A DNA stretch of 64,000 nt from Otis tarda (Eukaryota > Chordata > Aves > Otidiformes > Otididae), in assembly GCA_026413225.1 (NCBI GenBank), contig CM048552.1, positions 62,325,001 to 62,389,000 of the forward strand. Direction: 5' to 3'. The first letter of the stretch is position 1; every line of letters begins with the position of its first letter. Position numbers and translations under genes: made by a program. Under the pieces are notes generated by a model. The model had not been told where the DNA came from and ran no database searches. It saw only the letters and a list, made by a program, of their open reading frames with translations. This document shows positions 12,991-28,090 of the stretch, piece after piece.

Positions 12991-14367
12991 TTAAAGGATT
13001 TTTGTAAAGGACAAGACTTTGCCCTTAACAGCAAGCTACAACCAGAACCCATGTCAGTCTAAGTGACTCAGTACATTACAATCCAGTGACAAATTCTTAT
13101 TTCAAAGCTCTTCGTTTCAAGAACTACCTTTATGGTTTACATATTTCTTGGGGGCAAGCCAGTCACTTCCTCTGGGGCACTGGCAATCTTCATTCCAGCA
13201 GGACCAAGGTAGCAATCACACTTCATTAAGAGGTGGGATAGAAAGGGAATCCAAAGACTTTTCCTTTACCTTTAGGTGAGCACCAAGCAGAGGCTTCGGC
13301 ACTTTCTTTGCAGCAATTGAATTTCAGAGGAGAAACAGATGAAGGAGAGGAACCTGTACAGGGCTGGTGGATCTGAGTTTCGTGGGGGGTCCCAGAGCTA
13401 CTTTGGAGAAAAGAACCTTGTAGCTAGCAGGCTTGCAGTTAAAGACTGCAATGGAAAAACTAGATCAGCTCTGTTAACTAAGGGAATGAATTCTTCCCTA
13501 CACCCCTCAGCACTACGTGCAGAGATAAAGGTTTGCCCCTTGATGCTTAGCAGAAGTCTGACTTTCGAGTCAAAACAGCACTGTGTCATCTCGCTGTCTG
13601 GGCTGCACTGTACATGTGGTGTCTGATTGATCTTCTCAGACTGAAGAAATGCTGGAGATAAAGTATGTGCAAATAAAAATAGTTTAAAGAAGAATGTTGT
13701 TGATAACGCCCAGTTGTACCTTGTTGCTTCGTGCTTCCAAACGTTCTTAAGAGCTGCTCATGCCTCATGGGGATGTAGGCAGTACTTTCTGCTTACAAAA
13801 ATAACTGACAATCCAAATTTCCCCCTCCCTAACGCTATTAGGGGAGATACTGGCATATAAACAGGATGCACACGTCCAAGAGGCTTTTTGATTGGTAACA
13901 GACCCTGATCCCAAGGACACTAATAGCCCTCCTGCTCCCTTTGTAGCCCAGGGAATGAAGAAAAAGGGTCAAAATGGGCAAAACAACCGTCATGATTATC
14001 TGTAGCCAAGATGAGTGTAAGGTCTGAGGGCTCAGATTTCAGACAGGAAAATCAGAAGTACATGACCCACAAAACCCTCAAGCAGTCCAATTTCTATTTT
14101 AAAGAGTAAAGGAGAATGTAGGCTGTGCAGAGACACCTGAAAACTGAAGAGAGGTGTAGTCAGACCCACCTTTCAAGAAAAACAAGACCTATGTTGCATC
14201 ATGTGCAAAATAATGCCTTGCCTGCATAGCCTCCAACCCTGTGAAGCAATAGAAGGGGGCGAAAACAAACCATCCAGCTGCCTCAGTGGAAAAAAATATT
14301 GAATTATTGTTTTTAAAGTCTCCAAACACCAAAAGAGCTCAGGTAGGTCAACAGCAATAAAAAATAA

Positions 14368-14397
14368 ATATATATATAAAAGAGAGAGAGAGAGAGA
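14368..14397. repeat. (TA)n-(AG)n microsatellite
   Basis: ATATATATATAAA is followed by eight to nine AG units on the plus strand. Confidence 0.9.
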
Positions 14398-17300
14398 ATC
14401 ATATAAGCCCCTCTGATGACGTGCTTTTCTAAAAATAACCATGGGCACTTATTTGCCCCCGAACCCAATGAGCTGAATAAGATTGCGTTACAGCTGCACA
14501 GTCACATTGCAAGATAATATGGGATGCGAGCCAGATTCTCACCTCACGTAAATCAGCACAGCGCCGCTGGAATCACTGCAGTTATTTTGAACAGCCCCAG
14601 CGGAGGATCCAGCCACACATTTTTGTGTGATATACACAGCTCATGAGCAGCATGACCAGCTTTATTAAAGTTCATATTTTTCCAATCACTAGTGTCTCAC
14701 ATGCTTCATTATTCAAATTTTGTAAAAAAAAAAAAAAATTAAGATCTCAAGGTGCCCTGAGGACCAAACACATTTTAAAGGAAAGCAGTTAGACGTCAAG
14801 CAATGCGTATTTAAAGTTGGGTTTTGTTTATTTGTCCTATTTAACGGGTCAGGAGAGCTAGCAGGTTAAGAAGAGGGTTACAAAGAGGCCCACTGAAACC
14901 GTCTTCTCTCTTTCTTCCTGGCTAGATCAGAGGGAATCTGCTTTGTTTATTTTTTCCTGTTGTAACATAGGTCAAAGTATTAAAAAGACTGGAATCGCCA
15001 ACCTCTTGCTCACAATCTTTGGGCTCACACATATGACAGGACTGGGCAGAAAAGGTTAGGTTCAAAGCAGTTTGGACCTCTAGGGACACTTTGAAGTACT
15101 TTAGCATAATCTAAATTCATAAGGACCCCTTTAATGTCTAAGTAAACTAACAAACGCTTTTGGAACAGTCTAGCATCCCCTAAGGAAAAAGAGCTGTGCA
15201 GCAATAATCACTGAATTACCCAAATAGTCTAAAAAAAGTAGTCTGATAAAAAAATCCTATTAGAGCTGCTCCCTTCCTTTGGTAAAGGTAATTGCATTTT
15301 ATGCTTTCTAAAAACAGCAGCTACCATCTTCTTCCCAAAGAGAGTTAGCCTTCAAAGAGAAGTGCCATTCCTGGTAATTGATAGACCACTGCAAGGAAGT
15401 TAACCATTCAGGGCTGAACTGTGTTCCTGCCGCCAGACGGGGACCATGCCGTGCTGCCCTGCTCCAGCCGGTGGAGAACTACGAAGAATTAAAACTCTTC
15501 ACACAGAGTGCACGACCAACCTGCTGCATCCTGGCTTTGGATAAAAATGTACTTGAAAAGGAGTTGGATAAGAACCTAATTTGAAAGACGAGCTCCTTCA
15601 GAGCTCCACTGCTGGGTGCTTTGTACTTGGACATGCACCTTTCTTGAAGCAACAGAGGGAACTCCGTTGTACCTCCAGAAGAGAAACAACAGAATATTTC
15701 CATGATCAAATGGCCCACGACACGCTACAATTGGGAATGATGCTTCCTCCTCTTATGTTGTCAGTAGTTACTCGTAGTTCCTAGAAATAAATGGGGCAAC
15801 TTCCCATTAACTTGGAATTGTGTTTCTTGAAAAAAGAGATTACTTTGGTTAAGGAAGTGAAATGGCAGTATCTGATGCTACCATATGAACATTATTCTAC
15901 ATCCTTAACTATGTGTCATTTCAGAAGGCATCTACTGACATGTCAATGTGTGGTCAGGAAGGAAAATTTCCTGTCTTATTATGTACATGTAGAAAGCATA
16001 GAGAGGCTTGTTTTTTCCATTATCTACAGCAGTGTTAATTCATTTAGGACGAGGCAAAGAAGTCTTACATCACAGGCTGTTTCTGGGAGACCAGCATGAC
16101 ATTTTCTCGCTGCCTCTCTCTTGCTTAATCCAGTATTTACCCAAATTGGATGGATGTCAGTACAGCAGGCAAAGCCTTTATCCAGGACACTGGCCAACAG
16201 CTATTAGCTGATAATGAATACAGCAGTACCCGCAGTCCTCTGCTTTAGACCGTAGGATCTGCAGAGCAGGAAGGTCTCTCTGCGTTGTGCCTCGCACGAT
16301 TAGACACAGGGGGCTGAGGGGATCTGGATTACTTCTAGGAGGGGCTGAAGACCAGCTCTGGAAGCTTGTCCTGTCAGCAGGGGCTCTCACCCAGCCACCT
16401 GACACAGGGGACCTTGGAGAGGAGGAAAATACAACTAACAGACCGCCTGTGACTAGATGATTGCAACGTGGTAACGAGGGGATGAAAGCAATAAACTGAT
16501 CTCCTATGTGGTGCAGCCCAGTAGTGGTGCAAGAAGAGCACATTACGGAGCACAGCCTTGAGGTGTGAGTGAAGCAGAGACATGGCAGTTTTGCTACTTT
16601 CCTCCCCCAGGTAACATAAAGGCTTCTACTCCTGCAGCTGAAGGCAAAAGCTGAAGGGGTTGGTAATAATGGCTGGGATCAGGTTCCCATTTAAAGTGGC
16701 CTCTAGAGAAGTACGAGTGTTTAACATCAATGACCAAAGCAGCTGTGCAACTAATTGCAACACTTTGCCCAACATTTCATCAAGTATGGTAAAGACCCTG
16801 TATCCATATGCCTTTAATAAAAGGCAAAAAGAGTCAGCAATTAGTACTCAAATAAGTTAATTGCTGGTGTGGGAGGTTTTATTATTATTTTTGCTGGAGA
16901 TAGGCTCCTGGTAAATTCAAGGGATGGCTTGTAAGTAATTAAATTATGTAAAGGAGAGGGATCTCTGATTTAGCCAGAGACGGTGGCTACATCAGGAGAA
17001 GGACTTCTAAGTGTGCCGGGCTTGCGTGCTTGTACAGTAGCAGTCCCCACCATGCGTGAGCAGTTCAAAGCAGGGAGCACAAACTCTGCCAGATGTCCCG
17101 TCCGTCCCATGGCGTCGCGTGGAGCAGCAATGTCATGCATCCACAATAGTTGTGCAACTCACACACAGTATCCATGCTGGAATTACGCCCAGACTCAGCC
17201 CTGGTCATTCATAAATATGGACAGAGCCCAAGTCCTTGATTATAAACAATCTTACACGCAGTTATGCAAGTGACTGAATAATTCAGGCTTTCTTCCCAGA

Positions 17301-17655
17301 TACAGCATAATATTGAGCTGTGTAAGAACACAGCTCTGGTCTGGCACAGTCTGACATCTCTGTACATCAGCCCTTCTCTCCAGCACAGCTTGTAAGCTGG
17401 GGAATTGCAAAGCTTACAGAAAAAATTACAGAAATGTAACCTCTCATGGCAGCACCCTCTCCCTCATGAGCATCCCCCCCCTGTCCTGCCTGGCCCCCTG
17501 CATGTATTTTGTACTTTGCCTTAATGACAGGATACCAAGAAAAGAGAAGCTGTACCAACAGCCTGCTTGGGTGACACACACTCCGCAGCTGGCAGTGTTA
17601 TGCCAGCAAGACTGTGGCATTTTGAACTCCAGGGAGAGTTTGAGAAGGAGCATGG

Positions 17656-17927
17656 ACTGTTGTGATAGGACAAGGGGTAATGGTTTTAAACTAGAAGGGA
17701 GTAGATTTAGATTAGATGTAAGGAAATAAATTTTTACAATGAGGGTGGTGGAACACTGGAACAGGTTGCCCAGAGAGGTGGTAGATGCCCCATCCCTGGA
17801 AACATTCAAGGCCAGGTTGGAGAGGGCTCTGAGCAACCTGATCTGGTTGGAGATGTCCCTGCTCCTTGCAGGGGGGTTGGTCTAGATGACCTTTAAAGGT
17901 CTCTTCCAACCAAAACTATTCTATGAT
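17656..17927 (+). mobile_element. CR1 LINE 3' fragment
   Basis: About 270 bases from the end of ORF2 (GATAGGACAAGGGGTAATGG onward) through GGGGGGTTGG and ACCTTTAAAGGTC to the terminal TTCTATGAT. It breaks off on the 5' side at nearly the same point as the copy at 59.9 kb. Confidence 0.95.
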
Positions 17928-20900
17928 AGCCAGGTACAGCTGTACAAAGGGCAAAAACGTAGCCCAGAGCAAGAGGATCACTGTAGGAAAAGGAACTCTA
18001 GTCCCACAGTCTCTGTCACAATCCATCGGATCCATTTCTATACCACATACATGCTTCAAGGAGTTACTATAAGAACCAGATAGCCAAAAGTTAGAGAAGG
18101 GTTTAAATTTAACAAAGTGTTTTTATCTTTAGTAAAGCAGAAAATACTACCAGCATTCCCCACAGTTACGTAACACCCTCTACTGAAACAGCATTTTCTC
18201 AGTGACTTGCTCATATACCTCAGTATTGACTGACTTTCTTCCTTCATTCTCCCAATTTTGCCTACATTCTCCCCCTTGCCTACATCACCTTTGAAATCCA
18301 TTTCCTCAACTTGTGCTGGGCCATGATACCGTGCCTTACGGACAGGTACTTCACTCCATGAAAGCTCCCACCCTGATCTGCATCAGGACCCAGCTCCAAT
18401 TTCCTGCGCTGCAGCAATTCACAGTGCTGGCTGATTTAACACCTCACGAGCCACATGTGAAAATGCTCTGGCCGTACTTTCCCTGCTATACGTGTGTGTG
18501 TGTTTTCAATTTGCATACAAGTAACAAAGCAAATAAACATGAACTGCTCATCGCTTTGCAAGGTGGCTTTCTAGTCCACTTCAAATTTGGTCATTTCAGA
18601 ATTTGGTTTGAGAAGGACTCTATTATCTACACGCATAATGTCAGCCGAACATACGACAGCTTTTTGCAGGTTTAGTTATTCAATTCCTGCAGCAACACGC
18701 TCCTGACATAGTTTTATAGCACTCTGTGGCATTTTCTAGCAATACTTCTTCCATCTCTTTTGCAGACAGTGGAACTGGAGCACGCCTTTCGTATGGGTGA
18801 ACACGTGCTTCCAGACTTTACAGCCAACTCACAGCTGCACAATATTAAACACAAAAGTAAATTATCATCCCCTATCGCATTATATGAAAGGGCAGAATAC
18901 AGCCAGCTATTTAAGCCTCTGCATAATACCTTTAACCTAGAGCAGAGGGAAAGTGCATGCTTTGAAAGCTATTTTTCTTTGAAATGTTCAACTAGGTCTT
19001 CTGTTCTAGGTGAGTATTTCATACAGATAATGCTAAGCAGCAGAAATAATTCCTTCCACACTCATTCATTCTGATATAAATCTACATTTGAAATCAACCT
19101 GATAAAAGCTCAGGCAGGTACTTCAGAAATGCTCAGCTGATTCCTCAGATATCCACAATAATTTAAAAAAACAGCAGTTATACTTTTTGCCTTGCTATAA
19201 ACTCGGACCATGTTTGGCAGTTTTGCTTTGGTTTTGTACTATGTTTAGCAATTTGGTTTGGTGCTTGATGGGTAACTACAGCAAGGAACAAACATAAGCA
19301 CAAGAAGAAAAAGAGCAGAGCATTTCAATTACTTAATTTTACCATAAACCATCTACACTCTCATGTGAAAAGAAAAAGCTCCCATCTTAAAGTAATTTAT
19401 TTTTCTGCAGCTAAGGAATATTTTGTGGCACAAGGGAAGACATTCCCAAAACTACTTCTTCCAGACCTTTGTGCACACTGCCAAAGTCTGCCAGTGCCTA
19501 GAGTGACTGTTCCCCAGCTCACCTTTTATGCATGCACTGTTCAAGTGTTACACACAAAGTGGGAGAGGCACTGTTTTTTTATAAAAACAAATAGAAAAAT
19601 CGTATCAAGAAGATGCTTCAGTTCTTTACTTCAGTGTGGATGAAAGTTTGAAGTATTGCCTGTCTTCCTTAAAAGACAACCGTCTCCCTGCTAAACACAA
19701 AACACACTTTAAGGATCTGAACCTTATTGCTTACTATACACATAAAAGAGACTGAGCTAAACCGGACTCCAATATATTCAAGATTATTAGGCCAGAAATC
19801 ACCTTTCCAACTTTTGTTCTGCATCCAGTACTGTGGGGCCCAGTCTCTGTGGAAGTGTGCGTCTGCAGGCAGAGAAATCATCACATCATTATTTTTGCTT
19901 GACTTCGTAGGGAGCTGTGATGCCTCTCTGGATGCGCTTTGTATTTCTGATGCCAGTCCATATGTCTAATCATCTCTAAACTCCCCCAGTGCCTACATTT
20001 GAATCATGCTCAGAGGGACACACGCAGTGGCACTCCAGGCTGCCTTCCTATTTATTTTTAAATCCTGTGGGGAAAGGAGACCGGTCAGTATGCCTGCAGA
20101 GACAGCGCTGCGGGCTCCCAGCTCCTGCTGAGCTCTGCAGCAGCCTGGCTCTTTAGCCTGGCTCGGGCTGCGCTCTCGCCGTTCATCCTCTTTGAGCACC
20201 GACTGCTACTGCTTGGTTCAGAAAGGTCCTCAAATGAAGAGTTAAAAGCAGCGCAGGAAAGTTGGAGCAAGCCTGCAAAAACATTTTGATAAGCTTGTGT
20301 GCAGGTGGAAAGGCAACAGTACACAACAGCCAGGAGCCCACGTGCTCTGCCCTGGGCTAGACATAAATTCTCCATCCTGCTCCTCTGCTCTAAGTGATTC
20401 CAGGTCACATCCATACATCACGAAACTTTACTGTTGTGTGCAGGATGCTTAAGCTTGGGGCAGGAAGCAGCTGGGCTCCAGTGTATGATCTCATATAGAT
20501 CTGGGCAGATATTTCCATGGGAGCACGGTACAGCTTTTAGCAGGCTTAATTTCTGCTCATACCTGTGTTTTCCTGCTTGGGGAAGGAAATACCATGTGGA
20601 TTCTGGCACAGGCAGTGGAGAGTTGATGGCAGAGTGTCTCCAGAGGGAACCATTGTGTTGCAGAGATGTCGAAAACCAAACAGCTATCCAAAACCGAGAG
20701 AAATATAGAGATCGACAGTTCATCCCTGAACAAACCCGTACCACGAGCAGTTTTACGCACAGGCAGAGCCCAGGGCAGACCCGGGTCCCACGCTGGAGGC
20801 TTCACTGTGCCTGCTGAACGCCAGTACCACAGGCTGCATCGCATGGAGAGGCGCAAGGGAAAGCCACCTAGGAATCGGCACTGAGCGTGGGAACAGGGTA

Positions 20901-22510
20901 TGGATGAGTCTCTTCACGCAAAGGCTGTGAGCCAGAGGGTCCTCTGCCATCGCCCACTGCACAAGTCACAGTGACCTGAAGCCACTCCTCTGTTAGAAGA
21001 AACTTTGATCTAGGGCTAGTCCTTAGGCAAATTTGCCAGGATTGAAAATAGCAGTAATTTCCCCCCTACTCCTCACAGCCAACATCTTTCTAGAAGACTG
21101 GGGATGTCTTGCTCCTTGCCTCATTCAGGAGGCAATCCACCTTTCCCCATCACCCCCAGCTCAGATGGGGGAGTATCTCACAGACCTTGCATGGTCTTCT
21201 TCTCACCAGTTATACCAACGCAGAGCAAAACAGGGCTCTAAGTAACAAATAAGGCTGGGCAAGTGGGTGATACTCATTGTTATAATCCAACCCCAGAATA
21301 ATTAAAGTAAATGTCACAAAAAGTTGCCCTAACGCCTACATGCATACTAACATGAGATATCCAGTAAGCAGCTGTGTTTTCACATAGTTAGATCAAAGAG
21401 GCTGTAGAACAAGAAGGTCATGGTTTGGTTACAGTGTCTAAACAACTAAATCAGTGGGTACCACTGGGCCTGTCACTTAATCTTATTACCCTGACCTCAC
21501 CAGCTCTGGAATTTAGTGACCTTCCCAGATCAATATTTCAGAAATGACTGAAGATTTAGAGTATGCAGAGATTCTCTCAGCGTTAGCTAAATAATTACAT
21601 CAAAAGTCCAGGGAAAGGGAAAACTTGTCCCCCCTTTCCCCTTAGCATGCGTTTCTCAATTTCTCTGGAATACAGCACACACCCGGGGGGAGCAGCGATT
21701 TTCCTTTGCAATTTGCATCAGAGGATTTTTTTCATTAGAACATTTTGGAGACCTTAATTTATTTATGTTTTTAATCAGATTGCTATTACAGGCTTTCTTA
21801 CATTTTTTCAGCTCATATTTTCCAAGACTCTGCAAAGACACATAGGAAGCTTTACTCCCCAACTTTTTTTGTCAATTTTACCTCGGTAAACAGAAAGCCA
21901 AGCTCTGTGGCTGTCAACATTTTAATCACGTGCAATCATATTTCCTTTTGCCAACTTTCATCGTAATACTGTGCATGCAAGGAGGAGGAAGCAGGGCTCA
22001 GCTCATAGCCAACATCCTGATACTACTTTGTTTTCTATGCACCTGACACCTGTTTGTCTGGTTCCAGCTCACCAAAAAGCCTACACTGGCCACATGAATT
22101 AAATTAACTTGAGTTTCAATCTCCAAGCTTTGGGGTTGTTGGGTTTTCTTTAAATTTTGTTTTTCACAATAATAGCCTACTTTTTAAAAATTGGCTAAGG
22201 CTTCTTCCTTAAAGTTTTATTAGTTCTGCTCTGCAAGAATAAACCTGGCAACAAAATCTCACAGCTTTATCATGAATCCTTCATTATTTGGATTTTTCTG
22301 AATGCATCAGTACTAAAGCTGCACGACTGCATAAGGAAGTGGAGTTTGAGTATGGATAAAAGGCTCCAACTAAAACTTACTTCTAGGCTTAGAGTTGCTA
22401 GGTAGAACCAAAAGCCATCTCAAAAAGTCCTGAAACCTATAAGCAAGTAAAGACTTGTTTATGACTTAAACAGCAAAAGTGAAAGTCAGTAGGGTTAGAG
22501 TCCCCCCCTT

Positions 22511-22531
22511 AAAAAAAAAAAAAAAAAAAAA
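22511..22531 (+). repeat. A21 homopolymer
   Basis: Unbroken A run with no recognisable retrotransposed body on its 5' side. Confidence 0.9.
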
Positions 22532-25500
22532 TTGCACAATATTTTGGAGTTTGAATAATGCTTTTAAGCATCCAAATTCTTTCAGTTCTGCATTCTGCCG
22601 ATGGCGATGGCACGCAAGTGTAAGAGGCTTTCCTAGCCACCTGGAAAGATAACACCCACCCCCAGCAGCACTGCGCCACAAACTGCCATCCTTCGGAGGT
22701 GGCCAGATGGTTGTCTCAGCAAAGAGACAGGTCTCTGAAAGTAAGGACTCGCGCCAGTGGAAAGTGTCCTGTTCTCCGAGAGACACGTTTCCTGCCAGAA
22801 CTGTGAAAGATTCCCCCAATGCTTCTGTTCCCGGCGTTCACAGGCTGAACAGTAGGGATGACGATTATTTAGGAGGTTGGCTGTTAGCGGAGCATTCTGT
22901 GGAAGAGCAGTGACATTTCCAGTGCAAAATAAGCTTCCCGAGCCTATCTACAGTGCTGGGATATACAAGCCCCAAAATTGATTGAATGCTGGTAATCCTG
23001 CTGGGACTGCCACAGAGACTTGTCTTCTCCAAGTTAAAGTATATAAAGTGAATTTATTCTGCTCTATATTTCAGAGCTCACACTTCAATTTAGAGCAGCT
23101 CCACAGAGTTCAGCGGTGCTGTTCTTGCTTTACAGCAAGGGTAATAAAGATCATAATCAAGCCTTCTATGCTCCTAAGATGTTTCTTACTTGCTTTTCTT
23201 CCAAAAGGTATATTCCTCTCATCACAAAGGCATGCATAGTTAGACAGCACATTGTGTAAAGATTATTTCTCCTGATGTGGCTGGCTCTGCCTTTAACTGA
23301 GGCATTTGAGCACCCTTACAGACTAAACATGAACAACAAAATGTTCTTCATAGATGAAAACTAATTTAAAAGCATCCATTTAACTTGCTTTTGGTAGTTA
23401 GAAGAATGCTAGTTGCTTGCTTGCTTTTAGATAGTAAGGTTAATGGCCCTTCAAAAACAACTCCAAAATATGCTGTAGTGACATACCATAAATAGTGAGG
23501 GCTGGGAGTTCCTTTTTAATTCCTTTTTGGCTTTTTGGTAGTCAACAGTAATGAAAGTGGCGGTTTCAGGAATTTATCTCATCTCTACTTCCTCCTCTTG
23601 TGCATGCACATGCAAGTGTCATGCTTCACATAGAGAAGCAAAGCCAGAGCTGTACCCACATTCACCTGTGGCACTGCTGAACTCTCTCTTCTGCCCAGGG
23701 ATCCCTTGCCAAAATCATGAATATCTGGTGGTTAAAAAAATCATACATTTGCATATCTAAGTTTATGAACTCAGAGTTAGCCTGTAAATAATCTGTAAAA
23801 ACCTGAGGTAAAGGAAACGAAGGTATAAATGAACAGCACAACTAAACTAATGAAAAGAGACGCTGTTCACTTAAGTGCTCATATTGAAAGAAAAAAGAAG
23901 TGGGTGAACAATTATTTGTTAGAAACATGTCTGTTAAGAGACACATTTGCAAAAATTAATGTCTTACACAACCTTCTAAGGCCAAATTTCAAGTTTCAGT
24001 TTACATGGGCCTTCACCAGGATAAGACTTCAACCAATCTTCTAAACCATAACTGAGTTTATACCAATGATGCATCAGCTGAGACTTTAGCTGAGGACAAG
24101 TCCAATTTGTTCTTTGCTTCTCCAAAGAGATTAACTCATTGCTGAAGGGATGGCCCTAATTACTGTATCTCTAATTTGATTTTTAGAAACAGCATATATA
24201 AAAATATTTTTTAAAAGAGATAGAGAGAGATTTGCTCATAGGAAATGTAAAAAATGACCAGCTGATAATAAGAAGGACATAATTGTTTCCCATTTTCTCT
24301 GACATACCAATCCTACATTTAAAGTGAAATTGCAAAAACACAGATTACGCAAGACATGATTTCCATCTAAGAAAAAGAAGCCAGTTTCTCTGATTGTTGC
24401 AGTTTCAGAGTTGAATGCATCCATCTTGGGACAAGTTGCTAGCCAAGTTGGACCACATGTATTCTCATTCATTTTTATGGCTCGCTAGGATGCATTTGAT
24501 CTTCACCCAACTGGTAGACAATGTTTTATCTTAATAGACATTGTCCATACAATGCACACACTTCACATAAAATATATTACCCAATATGAAAACCCCAGTA
24601 TTCTGTGAGATACTACCCTGCAGTTTCAACTGAGTAAGATTTCATAAGCAGTTCAAGGAGAGGAAGGCCAGTGTGAAACTAGTTTAAAACCTCTGAAAAT
24701 AATTAATTACACCATGTACTACCAAAATCTCCTAATAAAAGCATGTCAGTCAGAATGTGTCAACTGTCTGCAGCAAAGCAGTCAGTGGATACCCCAGTGA
24801 AGGGATCTGGCCCCAGGCACTGTGGCCTGGTTGCCCAGTAGGCAAGTGGTTTGGGTATTCTGAGGAGCTGTGCAAGAGGACAGGCAAGCATGATCAGGAT
24901 TGGCAAGATTAGGTCATGTGAAACATCGCATAAACATGATTGCACAAATCACATCACTGACAATCTCCATCAATTTATCATCAGCCTGAGCATTCAGAGC
25001 TTCACCGCCCTTGTGCAGATCCTCAGCTGAACAAATGGGCATGACCACTGAGATCCGGTCCTGTGGCTCTAACAGTGCCTGTTACCTGCAGCCACTTCAG
25101 TGAAATGCTTTTTCTAGGTGAAGAGAATACAGCCTAGCACCTACTGCAGATCCTGCCTGGATCAATCCCTCCACTGGGGAGGAAAAAAACACCACTGCTG
25201 GAGGGTTGACTTGGGTGGAAGCTCATTGCCTTTTCTCTGCTAATGGAACCATTGAGTTCTGCGCTTGGGCTGTTTAAACAAACTCCTGCTCAGGCACAGA
25301 CTCCTCGTTCTCCCAAGTCAGTAGTGACCTGAAGCTCCTTTCATTCAACAGTTTTAACAGCTTGTGCAAAACACAAACAAAAAAAAATTATCAAGCAATG
25401 GTCTTACCCCATGCTTTAGCTCAGTTCCAGGCAGAATTTGCTAGAGCCCAAGCGTCAAGACAGAGCATGGGGAAAGCCATCATTGATTAACTGGTGTTTC

Positions 25501-26474
25501 ACAGATCTTTTAATATCCAGGCCCCAGAAATTCTGCAATACGCAGGAGCTGTAGTCTAGATTCAGTGTGACAAGACTCAGTGATGTGCTTTTGTCAATAA
25601 GTACAGCCACTTCATGCTTATTTGCTTTACTTAAAGTACAAATCATAAATAGTTGTATGTGACAAATTCCCCAGTATTGAACCTTCACGGCTGCCAAGCA
25701 GCATGCTGCAGAACAGAACAAGGAGAGCTATAATTTTCTTTTCTTTGTTTTGTTATTTGACCTTCAGTTTTTCAGCTGTCCTTGGATCAGTCTGGAACTA
25801 AAAATAGTCCTTTCAGCATTATTTATATGTTTAACCCAAAGCAACCCACCTGTGTCAAGGGACTATCATAACACTGTTCTAAATTGTCTTAACAGCTTAT
25901 TTTAAATTGGAAAATGTGGATTTGAAAAACCATTGTCAATTAATTATGATTCCACAAACTCCTACCAACTCTCTTGTGTTTTGTAACAATTTGCTCACAG
26001 CCTACAAGACAAAGCCTCCAACTTGCTCAGAGAAAGCTCTTGAAACTGTCCAGCCTTTGAAAATGCTGACTGATCTTTAAATTAACACATTGAGAATGAT
26101 TTTGGCCACCAGCTATTTACAAATGCGATGCAATTTACAAATTAAAAAAAAAACCATGATGGATCAGCTGCATCCTTGGGGATCAGCAGTCATCCGGGCT
26201 GATACGTCCCTTAGTGCACCGTCTCTACGGACTATTTGGAATGGGAACCAAAACCCACCCCGTTCAACTGAAAGTCATTAGTGTCTGACTACATACAGTA
26301 ATTCCTCCTGAACAGAGCAATATATTTTTCAGTCAAAAGGTCTTTGCCAAGCAAGGAAAAGACAAAACAGCCACTGTAATGATCCTCCCTGAAACCTTGA
26401 GAAAGGACATTTTGCACCCCAGGCAGTGGTTCTGTGGCATGTGTGCCAGCTACAGAGGTAACCAAAACAACAAA

Positions 26475-26495
26475 AAGGTGGGTGGGTGGGTGAGT
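26475..26495 (+). repeat. (GGGT)n short tandem repeat
   Basis: GGTGGGTGGGTGGGTGAG. Three GGG runs plus GG pairs give a possible two-layer G-quadruplex. Confidence 0.8.
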
Positions 26496-28040
26496 GGACA
26501 GATACATGGGCACACATAGGTGCACACAATTTCTATCGCTTAAGAGCAATTTCCCGTCTATCATCACAATTCTGCAAACCACATCAATTTTCTTTTATTT
26601 ACATAACCAGTGTGAGCAACTTCAGAGAAGGATTTATGGTGCAGCTTGGGTTTCTGTGTGGGTTGCTCTTTTACTATATCAATATTATGTTTAACAACAT
26701 TTTTCAGTCAGAAAGAGGTCCATGTGAAAGCTGAAAGGTGTGAGAATTATTTCTAACTGTTCTCAGGTAAGAAAGAAAAAAAAAATCACAACACTGTTTT
26801 CTCACTGGTCTCAGCAACGCAAGCCCAATTCAGCCTATGAATTTATTAAAGGGCTTGCAGTAGTAAATGAGCTTAGACAGGTTATTTAAGAGTTCAGAAT
26901 TTCTTGGATAATGAATGAGACAAGTTGTCCACGTAAACTTTACCAAAATGTTTTTAAATTTTACAGTCGGTTCTACAACTTGACACAAAATAGTGTCACC
27001 CAGAAAAACAACTGGGACAAGATATCTGACTGTTAACTGTCCCCACTTAAAGTCAAATTTTCAAAAGAACTGAGCACCTAAAATATTTTGCAGCTTTGAA
27101 AAAAAAAAAGTCAGCTACGTTACAATGCTTACCCTTCACTTCCTTAAAGCTCCGTAGATGCTACAAGCCTAAATGCTCAGACACAAGCAAACTACCTTGG
27201 GAAACCCATTCACAAATACAAGTTTTAAAAAATTGATTCATGTGCACTTGGCAGTCGGTTAAGTTTCTACGGAACCTTTGTTGCTGCTCCCTAACTTTAC
27301 CAGGGCAATTGCACAAAGTAAATGGAACTGAGTTCTTAAGAGAGTTTAAGACCCTGTTTTAATGATACGGTAAATCCAGGTTTAGGGCAAGAAGCTTCTG
27401 ATCAACACCATCCCAGCCACACCGCCCAATTGATCTAGTAGAAACAAGTGCTATTAATTCAAATTTGCTAATACAGGAAAGCAAACTTTGAACCAGATCA
27501 GGTAGAGCTTATCTTCTCCCAGTAGCATAGCAGAAATGGTATAAACTACTTGTCTTGCACTCCAATTAATTAAATCAAAATAGTCTTATGTGCCCACCCT
27601 GGTCCAGATCAGACCTGCCTTAGAGAACGATCCAGTGCTGATGACTGATAACCCGCAGCCCGAGTGCCACGATGGCGGCTACTGGCGTGGTGTGGAGAGA
27701 CCCGTTTTTCAAAATTGCAGAACAACATATCAACAACAGAATGAAGATATAGAAGGCAAAACCAAGGCGGTGTCATAAAATACATTCAGGGTCAACAGCT
27801 AACATCCCTGTCATAAAAGTTCTATTGGTTTTACCCAAGGTTATTTCCTTAGCTGCCAGAAGTCATTTGGCTAGAGATGGGATAAGGGGGTTGCTTTGGG
27901 CACTGAGCGTGATCTATCCAAGGATCAGATAAATTCTGATCTGCTCCTTATTTAGAAACTGTTTGTTCTGAGTCATTTGCTATGTATTTACATAAAAATA
28001 TAAATTTATACATAAGTGTGTACCTACATGTATACTTACA

Positions 28041-28090
28041 GAGTGTTTACACAAAAACTCTGGGGAGCTTTTTGGATGAGAAACCACAAT
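28041..28090 (+). repeat. Copy 1 of a 50-bp dispersed repeat of unknown family
   Basis: Shares 43 of 50 positions with 30941-30990 in the same orientation. Both begin GAGTGTTTACA and end GGATGAGAAACCACAA. The flanks of the two copies are unrelated. It does not look like CR1 or a simple repeat. Confidence 0.7.

Larger units (their letters stand above)
12093..17655. other. Intron-like unique DNA
   Basis: No gene recognised. Holds A runs at 12975-12990 and 14724-14738 and the TA/AG microsatellite. Confidence 0.6.
17928..28040. other. Long intron-like block without recognised repeats
   Basis: About 10 kb with no CR1 and no gene seen. GC-richer patches at 20.08-20.2 and 20.7-20.9 kb hold overlapping chance frames. 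Homopolymer A21 at 22511 and GGGT units at 26475 are the only simple repeats of note. Confidence 0.55.

Noticed and set aside
21440-21490. TGGGCCTGTCACTTAATCTT, resembling MIR
   Set aside because: Similarity covers about 20 bases only and does not continue into the expected 3' part.
24820-24850. GGTTGCCCAG, resembling a CR1 internal word
   Set aside because: The surrounding bases show no further CR1 similarity.
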